Below, piece after piece: positions 24,129 to 32,377 of a stretch of 64,000 bases of DNA. Every line of letters starts with the position of its first letter. Position 1 is the first letter of the stretch. The stretch covers positions 1-64,000 of the forward strand of contig JAHBVJ010000034.1 in NCBI GenBank assembly GCA_019637615.1, in the 5' to 3' direction. Below the pieces are notes generated by a model that did no database searches, was not told the origin of the DNA, and saw nothing but the letters and a program-made list of their open reading frames with translations. The position numbers and the translations under genes were made by a program. The stretch comes from Anaerolineae bacterium. Lineage in GTDB: Bacteria > Chloroflexota > Anaerolineae > Aggregatilineales > UBA2796.

Positions 24129-24303
24129 TGCCACTGGCTATGTAGGATAAACATGTTGAGGTGGCGCGTAGGGGTGCTGCCTCAGTATGTTTAGCAACAT
24201 GTTCCTCGTCATCACGCCTCGAAACGCTTAGAGAACGATGAGGGTTATCTAAGCAACGCTAAACGCCCACTAATCATTAGACGACACTATACTTCGTAAC
24301 CTG

Positions 24304-25332
24304 TTACGCCAGCTGTGCATCTTCAGAAGCCGTGTGTCCCGCTTGCGTTTCTAGGTCGATGACATGTTCCAAGCTCGGCGGGAACAGCCGCTTACGATAC
24401 AAAAAGGCGACGACGCTGCCCACCAGCACGCCCCACCATAACTGCACAAAGCGCGCTAACAGGGTGGCAAACCCTGCCTGACCGCGATCCAAGCCTACGA
24501 CGGAAATCAGCACGCCGCCAATCGTCAGATCGGACGCACCGATCCCGCCCGGCGAGCCGGATACCGATCCCGCGATGACGGACAGACTAATCGCCAACAG
24601 CGCTTTGAAGAATAACTCGTTCCCCGGCGGCTGCCCCAAGCCGATGAGGATTAAGTAGACGCCTACACCGTCCAAGACATTTGCCAGCAAGCCTAGTCCC
24701 GCCGCCAAGAGCATATTCGGCAGCAGTACCATCTTGTAGCTGCTCTCGTAAAACACCTCAATGTGATGCGCGAATTTGCCGATCACGGGTAAGCGGCTCA
24801 ACCAGTCGAGGAGGGTGATGCACAAGCGTCGAAATTGAAGCAGCAGAATCAGCGCCGCGATCAGACCACCACTGATCAGCACCGCAGGCCAATACTGCCC
24901 CACGTCGGAGAGGTTCAGGATCGCCCACGCCGTCAGCACCAGCACAGCGACTCCATCTGAGAGGCGTTCGGCAGCGACCACTGGCAAAGTCGCCGCAACG
25001 GGCGCGCCGTACAGATTCTCAAGGATAAAGCTTTTCAGCACTTCGGCGGCTTTGCCGGGGCTGGCGGAAAGCGGAAAGCCCGTCACGAAGATCGCCGCGC
25101 TGTCACGGTAGCTGACGCCCTTGACGCCCACGAGATTAAGATAGAAATGCCACTTGAAGAAGCGTAGCATCCAATTGACCATACGCAGCCCCAAAATCGG
25201 CAGCATCAGCCACCACGGGAAGGCTTCTGCATAGCGTGTGATCTGGTTGACATCACTGATCAAGGTGATGAAGATGAACACGAGCAGCCCGAAGATAATC
25301 CCGGTGATGATCAGACGGTGATAACGACGCAT
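24304..25332 (-). CDS. Lysylphosphatidylglycerol synthase-like (UPF0104) integral membrane protein
   Basis: 342 residues with about eight hydrophobic segments. The family pattern is visible: GVSYRDSAAIFVTGFPLSASPGKAAE in the middle, with ERLSDGVAVLVL and GSVSGSPGGIGASDLTIGGV later. UPF0104 proteins correspond to the MprF flippase domain without a synthase domain; they are implicated in lipid translocation or glycolipid handling. ATG 25332 follows the divergent region with nusB. The C-terminus is short and cytosolic. The substrate lipid is unknown. Confidence 0.88.
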   Translation of the reverse strand: MRRYHRLIITGIIFGLLVFIFITLISDVNQITRYAEAFPWWLMLPILGLRMVNWMLRFFKWHFYLNLVGVKGVSYRDSAAIFVTGFPLSASPGKAAEVLKSFILENLYGAPVAATLPVVAAERLSDGVAVLVLTAWAILNLSDVGQYWPAVLISGGLIAALILLLQFRRLCITLLDWLSRLPVIGKFAHHIEVFYESSYKMVLLPNMLLAAGLGLLANVLDGVGVYLILIGLGQPPGNELFFKALLAISLSVIAGSVSGSPGGIGASDLTIGGVLISVVGLDRGQAGFATLLARFVQLWWGVLVGSVVAFLYRKRLFPPSLEHVIDLETQAGHTASEDAQLA

Positions 25333-25479
25333 GGCGATACATGACTCTTTGGGTAGACAAAACGCGCGGAAAATTCTAGCAGGAAGCGGTTTGCTTGTCG
25401 CATCTCGACTTCATCAACAGCGCCAAGATGCCCCCGCCGTGTGAGCAGAAAATGTCTCATCGGCCTCTCAAAAATGCAC

Positions 25480-25508
25480 ATGACACCGCACCAATTTGGT
25501 TGTACAAT
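25480..25508 (+). promoter_or_regulatory. Promoter of the nusB-tatBC operon
   Basis: ATGACA (25480-25485), 17-base spacer, TACAAT (25503-25508): five of six matches in each box. The predicted transcript starts near 25515 and reaches the GTG at 25586. Confidence 0.65.
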
Positions 25509-25585
25509 GCACGTGATCTAATCATTGGGGATGCAGGAAGTATCCTCAACCTTGTGCAGCCGCAGTGCGCACGACAGGGGTTGCC

Positions 25586-26023
25586 GTGTCTGCGAATAAT
25601 CGACGCCCTGCACGCATTATTGCGTTGCAAGCTCTTTACGAACTCGACGTGACTCACCATTCGGTCGCTGATGTCCTTAGCGCCCGATTGGAAGAAGTCC
25701 CCTTAGATACAAACCAACATTCTTTTACGTATATGATCGTAAATGGTGTGATGGACAACCGCGTTCGAATCGATGAGGTAATCCAAACCAGCGCTTCGGA
25801 ATGGCCTTTGGATCAAGTTTCCGTGGTAGACCGCAATATCTTACGGTTGGCGGTCTACGAAATGGCAGTAGCAAGACAAAGCCCCGTCAATGTGATCATC
25901 AACGAGGCGGTTGAGCTGGCTAAAAATTTCGGTTCAGAGAGTACGCCGCGTTTCATCAACGGGGTGCTTGGCGCGCTGGCAGTCAAAAAAGCGCAGTTGG
26001 TATCGATGTTAGCTAGGCAGTAG
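25586..26023 (+). CDS. nusB: Transcription antitermination factor NusB
   Basis: 145 residues. NNRRPARIIALQALYELDVT is the Arg-rich RNA-contact N-terminus, and the C-terminal half has VVDRNILRLAVYEM, VIINEAVELAKNFG and FINGVLGALA, all diagnostic. I chose GTG 25586, with AGGGG about 5 bases upstream; a GTG at 25565 would add seven residues. NusB with NusE binds boxA RNA in rRNA antitermination. It is first in a nusB-tatB-tatC cluster. Confidence 0.97.
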   Translation: MSANNRRPARIIALQALYELDVTHHSVADVLSARLEEVPLDTNQHSFTYMIVNGVMDNRVRIDEVIQTSASEWPLDQVSVVDRNILRLAVYEMAVARQSPVNVIINEAVELAKNFGSESTPRFINGVLGALAVKKAQLVSMLARQ

Positions 26024-26046
26024 CCTGCAAAAAGGACTGGTTTACG

Positions 26047-26493
26047 ATGGATGGCGGTATTTTCGGCATTGGGATCTGGGAGTTAGCGGTCATTTTCATC
26101 ATCATGCTGGCGGTGGCTGGCCCCAAACGCATGATCAAATGGGCATATGACTTAGGACGGATCACCACGAAGGTGCGCAATATGTTCCAAGAGACAATGG
26201 ACGCATTCAAGCGCGAGCTTGAAGAATCCGATCCCGAACTCGCCAAGGATTTGCGTCAATTGCCCAAGCTGGTTAGTTCGACTCCCCGCTTCGACATCGT
26301 GAAGGAAGCCAATAAGCTGGTGGGCGAGACGATCAACACGCCCGTCAACAACAACTATTCCAGCAGCACCACGGGCAGCACGTCCGCGACTACGCTCACC
26401 ACGGCGGCGAACGCCAATGACGACGAAACATCCGCCGATTCTACCCAGTCCGATGATGAACAATCCCGGTATGACGCATGGCTGCAAAAATAA
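26047..26493 (+). CDS. tatB: Sec-independent translocase subunit, TatA/TatB family (TatB-like)
   Basis: 148 residues. The start GIFGIGIWELAVIFIIMLAVAGPKRM contains the family hinge: a short transmembrane helix with Glu and the GP motif, then an amphipathic helix (IKWAYDLGRITTKVRN). The long polar tail (to 148 residues; Ser/Thr/Asn/Asp-rich at the end) favours TatB over TatA. Twin-arginine precursors are recognised by TatBC. It overlaps tatC by 16 bases. No separate TatA is in the window, so this protein may serve both roles. Confidence 0.85.
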   Translation: MDGGIFGIGIWELAVIFIIMLAVAGPKRMIKWAYDLGRITTKVRNMFQETMDAFKRELEESDPELAKDLRQLPKLVSSTPRFDIVKEANKLVGETINTPVNNNYSSSTTGSTSATTLTTAANANDDETSADSTQSDDEQSRYDAWLQK

Positions 26494-27275
26494 CACGCAC
26501 TCCAACACAACCTACGCCTCCCGCGCCTGACGACTTGCCACCCGATCAAGTGGAGGAGCAAGAGGGCGGCGTGATGGGCATCTGGGAGCATATTACTGAA
26601 CTCCGAGATCGCCTGCTCAAAATCATCTACGCCGTCATCGTCGGGATGGTGGTTTCGGCCTTCTTCACCGAGTGGGTGATCGCGCTCATGATCGCGCCCT
26701 ATGGCGACAAACTTGGCCTGATCAACCCCACCGACTCGATTGTGGTGTACTTCAAGGTCGCGCTAATGCTCGGCGCAATTCTTGCCAGCCCGCTCATCAC
26801 CTATCAGATTTTCATGTTCGTGATCCCCGGCCTGACGCGCAAAGAAAAACGGTGGGTGCTATTGGCGCTGCCCGGTACGACGCTGCTGTTCTTGATCGGC
26901 TTGGCTTTCACGTGGACGTTTTTGCTGCCCGCTTATGTCGGCTTCCTCAGCAACTTCCAGTCGAATGTCTTCAAGACGATCTGGACGGCGGAAGCATATA
27001 TCAGTTTTGTGACGTCGGTGCTGTTCTGGCACGCTGCCGCCTTCGAAACGCCACTGATTTTCTATGTGCTGGCGCGCGGCGGATTCGTCAACTCTCGGCA
27101 GATGATCCAATATTGGCGGCAAGCCGTTGTCGGCGCGGCGGTGATCGCAGCGGTGATTACGCCTACCGTCGATCCGGTGACGATGACGGTCATCACAGGG
27201 ATTTTGCTGGCGCTGTACGTGTTCAGTATCGTGTTGGTTGCCGTCGCACAGCGGCTATCGCCCGTCAACCGCTGA
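26478..27275 (+). CDS. tatC: Sec-independent protein translocase subunit TatC
   Basis: 265 residues. A Pro-rich leader (~1-40) precedes the conserved MGIWEHITELRDRLLK (canonical: HL-x-ELR-x-R). Around six transmembrane helices follow, with YQIFMFVIPGLTRKEKRW and the Pro/Glu region FETPLIFYVLARGGFV. The C-terminus includes ITPTVDPVTMTV, typical of TatC. It is the receptor for twin-arginine signal peptides. The acidic, Pro-rich N-terminus is longer than usual. The next gene starts 20 bases later. Confidence 0.97.
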   Translation: MAAKITRTPTQPTPPAPDDLPPDQVEEQEGGVMGIWEHITELRDRLLKIIYAVIVGMVVSAFFTEWVIALMIAPYGDKLGLINPTDSIVVYFKVALMLGAILASPLITYQIFMFVIPGLTRKEKRWVLLALPGTTLLFLIGLAFTWTFLLPAYVGFLSNFQSNVFKTIWTAEAYISFVTSVLFWHAAAFETPLIFYVLARGGFVNSRQMIQYWRQAVVGAAVIAAVITPTVDPVTMTVITGILLALYVFSIVLVAVAQRLSPVNR

Positions 27276-27295
27276 TCACGCGCTGACCGCGCCTC

Positions 27296-28294
27296 ATGAC
27301 GACCACCGCTGTTCCTGTCGTCCGTAATCGCCGCTACTGGCTGCGCCTTGCGCGTCTAGCCACAGCGGCGATTTTGCTGACAGGGCTGATCGTGATCCTC
27401 GCGCTCGGCGTCGTCCCCATGTGGCTCCTATTGCACCCATCATGCGCCGTTACAACAACGCCTGCCAGTGAAGGGTTCACGTATCAAGCGATCAACATCC
27501 CGAACCGTGAAGGCGGCGTATGGCGCGGTTATTTCATCCCCGCGCAAGGGACGCCGAACACCGCGCGCAACCGCGTGACCATCATCGCGCCGCCCGCGTA
27601 TAATGGCGATGCGGGCGCGACGTTGTACGAAACTAAGGTGCTGGTACAGGCGGGGTTTCAGGTACTCACCTTCGAGTCGGTGGTGTGCGCGCGGGGCGGC
27701 GTCCACAGCCTCGGCGCGTTGGAAGCCGCTCAGATTGAAGACGCGTTGGCGTACCTGAAGCAAAACAGTGCCGCGCTCAACGTCGATCTGACCAAGATCG
27801 CGCTGCACGGATTCTCGTCGGCGGGCGCGTCCTCGATCTTCGCGGCGGCACGCACGCCTGAGATCGCGGCGGTGCTGGCGGAAGGCAATTACTTCGACCT
27901 CGACTCGTACATGAGCATCAGCCAGAGCGATAATCCGTTCATCAACGTGGTCGTGTTCGCGATGCGGCTGACATACCGCCTGAGCACGGGACAAGACCCC
28001 GCCGTCCTGACACCGATCACTGCGATCACACATATCCCGCCGCGCCCTCTGTTTTTGATCTACGGCAGCCCAGAAGTCGAGCGTGGAGGAGCCAAGCAGT
28101 TACTAGCTGCCGCACAAGTCGCCGCGCCCGCTTCGATCAACTTCCCCAAATTATGGATCGTGCCGGGTTCGAGGCATGGCGGGTATATTTATGCTGGCGA
28201 AACCGAGTACGCGCGATATGCGGTATCCTTCTATGACTGTGCGCTGAACGCCGATTGTGCAGCGTGGACGCAGATGTGGGAAGCTCAACAATGA
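27296..28294 (+). CDS. Membrane-anchored alpha/beta hydrolase
   Basis: 332 residues. A polar N-terminus precedes a hydrophobic segment (~22-45) that works as an anchor or uncleaved signal. The hydrolase fold follows: KIALHGFSSAGASSIF carries the nucleophile elbow (GFSSAG) near residue 180, and VPGSRHGGYIYAG near the end provides a candidate catalytic His. PRPLFLIYGSPEVERGG is the likely acid-bearing loop. It is probably extracytoplasmic; the substrate is unknown. The gene is 20 bases after tatC and overlaps the lipoprotein gene by 4 bases, so transcription may run from the nusB promoter. Confidence 0.8.
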   Translation: MTTTAVPVVRNRRYWLRLARLATAAILLTGLIVILALGVVPMWLLLHPSCAVTTTPASEGFTYQAINIPNREGGVWRGYFIPAQGTPNTARNRVTIIAPPAYNGDAGATLYETKVLVQAGFQVLTFESVVCARGGVHSLGALEAAQIEDALAYLKQNSAALNVDLTKIALHGFSSAGASSIFAAARTPEIAAVLAEGNYFDLDSYMSISQSDNPFINVVVFAMRLTYRLSTGQDPAVLTPITAITHIPPRPLFLIYGSPEVERGGAKQLLAAAQVAAPASINFPKLWIVPGSRHGGYIYAGETEYARYAVSFYDCALNADCAAWTQMWEAQQ

Positions 28295-29142
28295 TCATGC
28301 AGCGAACGACGCAGGTGGTGATGTTCATGGGTGTGTTGGTGGCGATGGGCGTGATGGCGGGCTGCGGACTGCTCGATCCGCAAGCGACCGTGCAGCCGAT
28401 TTATGTGACGGCGACGTTCGCTGCCACCGAGCCGCCGTCCGCCACTGAAACGCCCGTGATCCAAGTGGCGACCGAAGGGCCGACGCAGGTTATCTCCACC
28501 GTGACGCCCAATCCGCTGCTGGCACAGATCAGTACGTTGCCGACGGGCACCGCTACCGCGCGTGCAACGCAACCCGCCACGCTCACGCCGAGCTTCACCG
28601 TGACATATACAGAGTCGCCCGCACCGACTGGCGTGGCAGGACTAGTAGCGGCGGGTGCGTGTCTGGCACAGCCTGCAGGCGGCTTCAACACGATCTACAC
28701 GCATGATCCCGCGCTGCAAGCCAGTTTAGGATGTCCGGTGAGCACCAGTTTCGCCATCAACAGCGCGACGGAAGATTTCGAGAACGGGCGCATGGTATGG
28801 GTGTCGCAGTTGGCGGACGTGCCCGCCGAAGTGATCTACGCCGTGTTCAACAACGGGACGTATGGACGCTATGACGATACGTGGATCGAAGGCGTCGATC
28901 CTGAATCTGGGGGCGGGACTCCACCAGCGGGCAAGGTCGCGCCGATTCGTGGCTTCGGCAAGGTATGGCGCGTGAATCCGGGTGTGCAAGGCGGTTTAGG
29001 GTGGGCGTTGACGGGTGAAGCCGCCACTAACGGGCAGATTCAGCGCTTTGAACGCGGTGAGATGCTGTGGGTGGCCTCGCTCAATCAGACGTTTATTTTC
29101 GTTGGTGGTGCGTCATGGCGCGCGGATGGGACGCCGTTTTGA
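28291..29142 (+). CDS. Lipoprotein with LGFP-like repeats
   Basis: 283 residues from ATG 28291, overlapping the upstream stop (ATGA). The signal (MQRTTQVVMFMGVLVAMGVM) ends in a lipobox AGC. A Thr/Ala/Pro-rich stalk follows (to ~125). The C-terminal half has two related segments, LGCPVSTSFAINSATEDFEN(GRMVW) and LGWALTGEAATNGQIQRFER(GEMLW), the pattern of LGFP-type wall- or polymer-binding repeats common in Chloroflexi lipoproteins. Expected location is the outer face of the membrane. Function unknown. Confidence 0.82.
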   Translation: MIMQRTTQVVMFMGVLVAMGVMAGCGLLDPQATVQPIYVTATFAATEPPSATETPVIQVATEGPTQVISTVTPNPLLAQISTLPTGTATARATQPATLTPSFTVTYTESPAPTGVAGLVAAGACLAQPAGGFNTIYTHDPALQASLGCPVSTSFAINSATEDFENGRMVWVSQLADVPAEVIYAVFNNGTYGRYDDTWIEGVDPESGGGTPPAGKVAPIRGFGKVWRVNPGVQGGLGWALTGEAATNGQIQRFERGEMLWVASLNQTFIFVGGASWRADGTPF

Positions 29143-29144
29143 GT

Positions 29145-30026
29145 TTACATAAACTGGATATTCAGACGTTCCAACAGGCGTCGGCTCAATTCGGCGCGAT
29201 ATTTGATTGGTTTTTTATCCGCACTGTGCGAGTCGGAACCCGAACTGGTCAATAAGTCGTATTTCTGTGCATATTGCAAGTAAAATGCGGTTTGATCCGA
29301 AGTATGGGCGGGATAATAGACCTCCAAGCCGTCGATGGGAAGCTCGCGACGAAGCTGATCAAGTAGATCGACAGTGTACATCGTGAAATCGGCGCGCCCG
29401 GGATGGGCGATGAGACAGACGCCACCATCGTGATGCGCCGCCTCCACAACCGCCGCAATAGGACTGGTCGCCCATGCGAATCCTGCTTGCATCAATAGCT
29501 CACCCGCTGGTGGGCGATTGTTTTCAGTTTCGTCACGCGTCAAAAGGGCGACGAGTTCATGCGGTTGTTGGGCGCTAGGTTTGTCCAAGATTGCGGCTAC
29601 CCCAAGCGAGTGTGGTGCTTGCGGTTGGTCATCCGGTGGGAGGATATAACCTTGTCGGAGCAGGTTGGTGTAGACTTCGCGCGTGTTATCTTGCTGACGG
29701 AACAGAACGTCTTGCGCTAGCGCACCCAACGCCCCCCGTGTTGGATCGAAGCCGTAGCAAAGCACATCGGTCATGTCCTTATGCCAGACCGTGGTCATCT
29801 CGGCGGCGACGAGCACGGGAAAATGTTTTTCCAGTGCAAGCTGCTGAATTTCTGCGACCGTATCCACGCGATCATGGTCGGTGATGGCTGCCAACGCGAA
29901 TCCTGCGTTCAGAAGATGATCGAGCAGTTGTGCAGGCGTCCATTGACCATCACTATATATCGTGTGAAGCTGGAGATCGATAGGTGATGCGGCAGAGATC
30001 GCGAGATGGTCGGTCGATAGGTTCAC
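29145..30026 (-). CDS. PHP-domain phosphoesterase (RNase AM/YciV-like)
   Basis: 293 residues. The four PHP metal motifs are visible: LQLHTIYSDG at the start, AITDHDRVDTV, CLIAHPGRA in the middle, and SSGSDSHSADK near the end. In family members this trinuclear site hydrolyses phosphate esters or acts as a 5'-3' exonuclease on short RNA/DNA. I chose GTG 30026 with AAGGA upstream; the frame extends to 30047 with no better start. It is divergent from the rpmH promoter and convergent with the lipoprotein gene (2 bases apart). Confidence 0.9.
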   Translation of the reverse strand: MNLSTDHLAISAASPIDLQLHTIYSDGQWTPAQLLDHLLNAGFALAAITDHDRVDTVAEIQQLALEKHFPVLVAAEMTTVWHKDMTDVLCYGFDPTRGALGALAQDVLFRQQDNTREVYTNLLRQGYILPPDDQPQAPHSLGVAAILDKPSAQQPHELVALLTRDETENNRPPAGELLMQAGFAWATSPIAAVVEAAHHDGGVCLIAHPGRADFTMYTVDLLDQLRRELPIDGLEVYYPAHTSDQTAFYLQYAQKYDLLTSSGSDSHSADKKPIKYRAELSRRLLERLNIQFM

Positions 30027-30155
30027 GCTTGCTTCCTTACCCACCAAATATGGAAACGATCACGTTTACATTATAGGACGATCCCAAGGCGGCGGGGCGT
30101 ACCTATCTCAACCGGGCTTCTCACGAGTGCAGCCCCCGCACTGTTAACTCCAACC

Positions 30156-30184
30156 TTGACCGTCCCCCTGCCATCCGCTATACT
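30156..30184 (+). promoter_or_regulatory. Strong promoter of the rpmH-rnpA cluster
   Basis: TTGACC (30156-30161), 17-base spacer, TATACT (30179-30184): 5/6 matches in both boxes with ideal spacing. The expected start is near 30191, giving a leader of about 100 bases before rpmH. Confidence 0.85.
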
Positions 30185-30198
30185 ACTACCTCGTTTAG

Positions 30199-30217
30199 AG
30201 GGGGCTTGCCCCCTTTT
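30199..30217 (+). promoter_or_regulatory. Terminator-like hairpin in the rpmH leader (possible attenuator)
   Basis: AGGGGG (30199-30204) and CCCCCT (30209-30214) pair around a CTTG loop, followed by TTT. It begins about 8 bases after the predicted transcription start. The flanking upstream gene points away, so a terminator here could only act on the rpmH transcript. Its effect is not shown by sequence. Confidence 0.55.
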
Positions 30218-30290
30218 CGTGTGTCTTTTGTAAAACTGCAAGATGAGCGCCGCGCCACGCGGTGAGCTATTTTTTGGAGGAAAGTAAAGC

Positions 30291-30464
30291 ATGGTCAAGC
30301 GTACATGGCAGCCAAGAGTTCGTCGTCGTTTACGTGTACACGGCTTCCGTCAGCGGATGCAGACCGCGAACGGGCGCAAGGTATTGTCACGTCGTCGTCA
30401 GCATGGTCGGTATCAACTGACCGTCAAGCGCGTCCACGTCAAGAAGGTTAACTGGAACAGCTAA
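30291..30464 (+). CDS. rpmH: 50S ribosomal protein bL34
   Basis: 57 residues, very basic (MVKRTWQPRVRRRLRVHGFR, then RRRQHGRYQLTVKRVHVKKV). The core RTWQP-x-x-x-RR and the RV-x-GFR-x-RM-x-T-NGRKVL-RRR pattern are the bL34 signature. TTGGAGGA is about 10 bases upstream of ATG 30291. It is followed by rnpA after 10 bases, the universally conserved order. The C-terminal extension beyond the usual ~45 residues is slightly long. Confidence 0.97.
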   Translation: MVKRTWQPRVRRRLRVHGFRQRMQTANGRKVLSRRRQHGRYQLTVKRVHVKKVNWNS

Positions 30465-30474
30465 GTAGCTGCTC

Positions 30475-30819
30475 ATGCTGCGTCAGTTCCGGCTGCGGGA
30501 AAGTGCTGATTTCGAACGCGTCAAGGTGACTGGCAAGTCTCTGCGTCACCCGTTGTTGACGATGGGCGTTGCGCCAAACGGGCTGCCGACCCTCCGGCTT
30601 GGCTTCGTGATCAGCAAGCGGATAGGTAAGGCGGTAGTGCGCAATCGCGTGCGGCGAGTGATGCGCGAAATCATGCGGTTGTGGCTGCCCCTCCTCAAGC
30701 CCGGCTATGACATTGTACTGGTGCCGCGCAACGAACTGGTCGGTCAGCCGTATACAGAGGTAAAGGCTGCGCTCCGCCAATTACTCGGTCGGGCGCAGTT
30801 GTGGCGGGAGGAGTCATGA
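30475..30819 (+). CDS. rnpA: Ribonuclease P protein component
   Basis: 114 residues. The RNR motif is clear (GKAVVRNRVRRVMREIMR), preceded by LRLGFVISKRIG; the N-terminus FRLRESADFERVKVTGKS also fits. It is the protein cofactor of the tRNA 5'-processing ribozyme. Its stop overlaps the yidD start by 4 bases. Confidence 0.97.
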   Translation: MLRQFRLRESADFERVKVTGKSLRHPLLTMGVAPNGLPTLRLGFVISKRIGKAVVRNRVRRVMREIMRLWLPLLKPGYDIVLVPRNELVGQPYTEVKAALRQLLGRAQLWREES

Positions 30820-31025
30820 AGTACATCGCAATGGGGTTGATTCGTTTATATCAAGTCACGCTTTCACCTCTACTGCCGCCGTCTTGCCGCTTCGAACCGA
30901 GTTGTTCCCGTTATACGTATCAAGCAATCGAGCGCTATGGGTTCATACGGGGCGGCTGGTTAGGCTTCCGACGAATTTTGAGATGCAACCCGTTTAATCC
31001 GGGCGGGTTCGACCCGATCCCGTGA
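30816..31025 (+). CDS. yidD: Membrane protein insertion efficiency factor YidD
   Basis: 69 residues from ATG 30816, which overlaps the rnpA stop. The family core LSPLLPPSCRFEPSCSRYTY and AIERYGFIRGGWLGFRRILR, RCNPFNPGGFDPIP is complete, with the conserved cysteines. The N-terminal amphipathic segment should associate with the membrane. YidD assists YidC-dependent insertion. A longer frame from 30801 has no support. Confidence 0.96.
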   Translation: MKYIAMGLIRLYQVTLSPLLPPSCRFEPSCSRYTYQAIERYGFIRGGWLGFRRILRCNPFNPGGFDPIP

Positions 31026-31035
31026 AGGAGTTTCA

Positions 31036-32328
31036 GTGCTGAGAACATTCCGCCCGCGCCATGTCATGCTTGGCGTGGCTTTGCTATTTACGACGATGCT
31101 CATCTCGGCTTGTTCGGCGTTGCCGGGCGAAGGTTGGGCGAACTTCACGGTAGATGGTCAGTATATCTACGTTGCATATCAAGCCTATGTGTTCCGCGTA
31201 AACACGGGCACGACCGGCACCCCCGGTAATACAGGCGTCGTCGATTGGGCAGCCAAAGCGCCCAACGGTGCGCATATGTATACCGCTCCCGCCCTCGGCA
31301 AGAATGGCCTGATTTACGTCGGCGCGTACGACAAAGAAGCCTATGCCTTTACGCTCCAACCGCCTAACCGTAGTGAACGAGTCGCCAGTTGGGATAGTCC
31401 CACCGCCATTGATAAGTTCGTCAGCAATCCGGTGATCAACGAGGAACTCGGCATGGTCTACTTCGGTCATGCCGATAAGGGCATTTATGCTTATGACATG
31501 ACCACAGGAGCCGAGAAAGCCAAGTTCACGGATATGAACTTCGGCGTGTGGGGGACACCACTGCTCGACGTTGAGAGTAATACGCTGTACGTCCCTTCGC
31601 TCGATCATCATTTGTATGCGCTTGATCCTGCTACACTGGCTAAGAAATGGGACATCGACACCAGCGGCGCACTGTATGCGTCGCCTACAATGATCGATGG
31701 CAAGCTATACATCGGCACCTTCACCGGAGATTTCCTTCAGATCGATCCTGAATCACAAAAGATCACTAACAGCCTCAAGACCAACGGCGGTTTGTGGGCG
31801 ACACCGCTCCTTGAAGCAGGCTTGCTGTACTTTGGCGACCTCAAGGGCAATCTGTACGCGGTTGATCTGAGCACGTTCACCATTAAGTATTCCGCCACCG
31901 ACACCGAGAATTTCGGAGCCGTGCGCGGCAAGATGGTCGCGGCGGACACACCTCCTATCGAAGGGACGCCGAGTGAACGGTTGATCTTCGTCGCTTCGGA
32001 AAACAAGTCGCTCCGCGCCTACACACCCGATCTGCAAATTCGCTACCGTCAGACTACGGAAGACCGTATCCTGAGCGATCTGGTGATGGTCGGTGACAAG
32101 CTTGTTTTCACTACCTTGAGCGACAATCAATTGTTGGTAGGTTATAATCTTCTTCCATTCGTGGAAGCATGGCGGGTGAAAAAGCCGACGGATGACGATG
32201 TCAAGTTGTTTGCCAACATGACCATCGACATTACTGCGCCCACGACCCAACCGACAGCCGAAGCTACGGCGGAAGCAACCAGCGAGGCCACCAGTGCCGC
32301 AACGGCGGAAGCGACCGCGTCACAATAA
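31036..32328 (+). CDS. PQQ-type beta-propeller lipoprotein (BamB-like)
   Basis: 430 residues from GTG 31036 with AAGGAG just upstream. The signal peptide ends in lipobox ISAC (residue ~26). At least seven propeller segments follow, with repeated patterns such as GLIYVGAYDKEAYAF, GMVYFGHADKGIYAYDM, NTLYVPSLDHHLYALDP and GKLYIGTFTGDFLQID, as in PQQ/BamB domains. The C-terminus is a Thr/Ala/Glu tail (ATAEATSEATSAAT). It lies between yidD and yidC, which are normally adjacent, so an envelope-protein assembly role is plausible but unproven. No catalytic PQQ residues were identified. Confidence 0.88.
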   Translation: MLRTFRPRHVMLGVALLFTTMLISACSALPGEGWANFTVDGQYIYVAYQAYVFRVNTGTTGTPGNTGVVDWAAKAPNGAHMYTAPALGKNGLIYVGAYDKEAYAFTLQPPNRSERVASWDSPTAIDKFVSNPVINEELGMVYFGHADKGIYAYDMTTGAEKAKFTDMNFGVWGTPLLDVESNTLYVPSLDHHLYALDPATLAKKWDIDTSGALYASPTMIDGKLYIGTFTGDFLQIDPESQKITNSLKTNGGLWATPLLEAGLLYFGDLKGNLYAVDLSTFTIKYSATDTENFGAVRGKMVAADTPPIEGTPSERLIFVASENKSLRAYTPDLQIRYRQTTEDRILSDLVMVGDKLVFTTLSDNQLLVGYNLLPFVEAWRVKKPTDDDVKLFANMTIDITAPTTQPTAEATAEATSEATSAATAEATASQ

Positions 32329-32377
32329 CATGAATATCATGCCAGCACACTTGGTAGAGTAACGAGGCCACGCACGT

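Noticed and set aside
30060..30290. Origin of replication near rpmH
   Set aside because: rpmH can lie near oriC, but no dnaA, dnaN or DnaA-box cluster (TTATCCACA) was seen; the region is explained by a promoter and leader.
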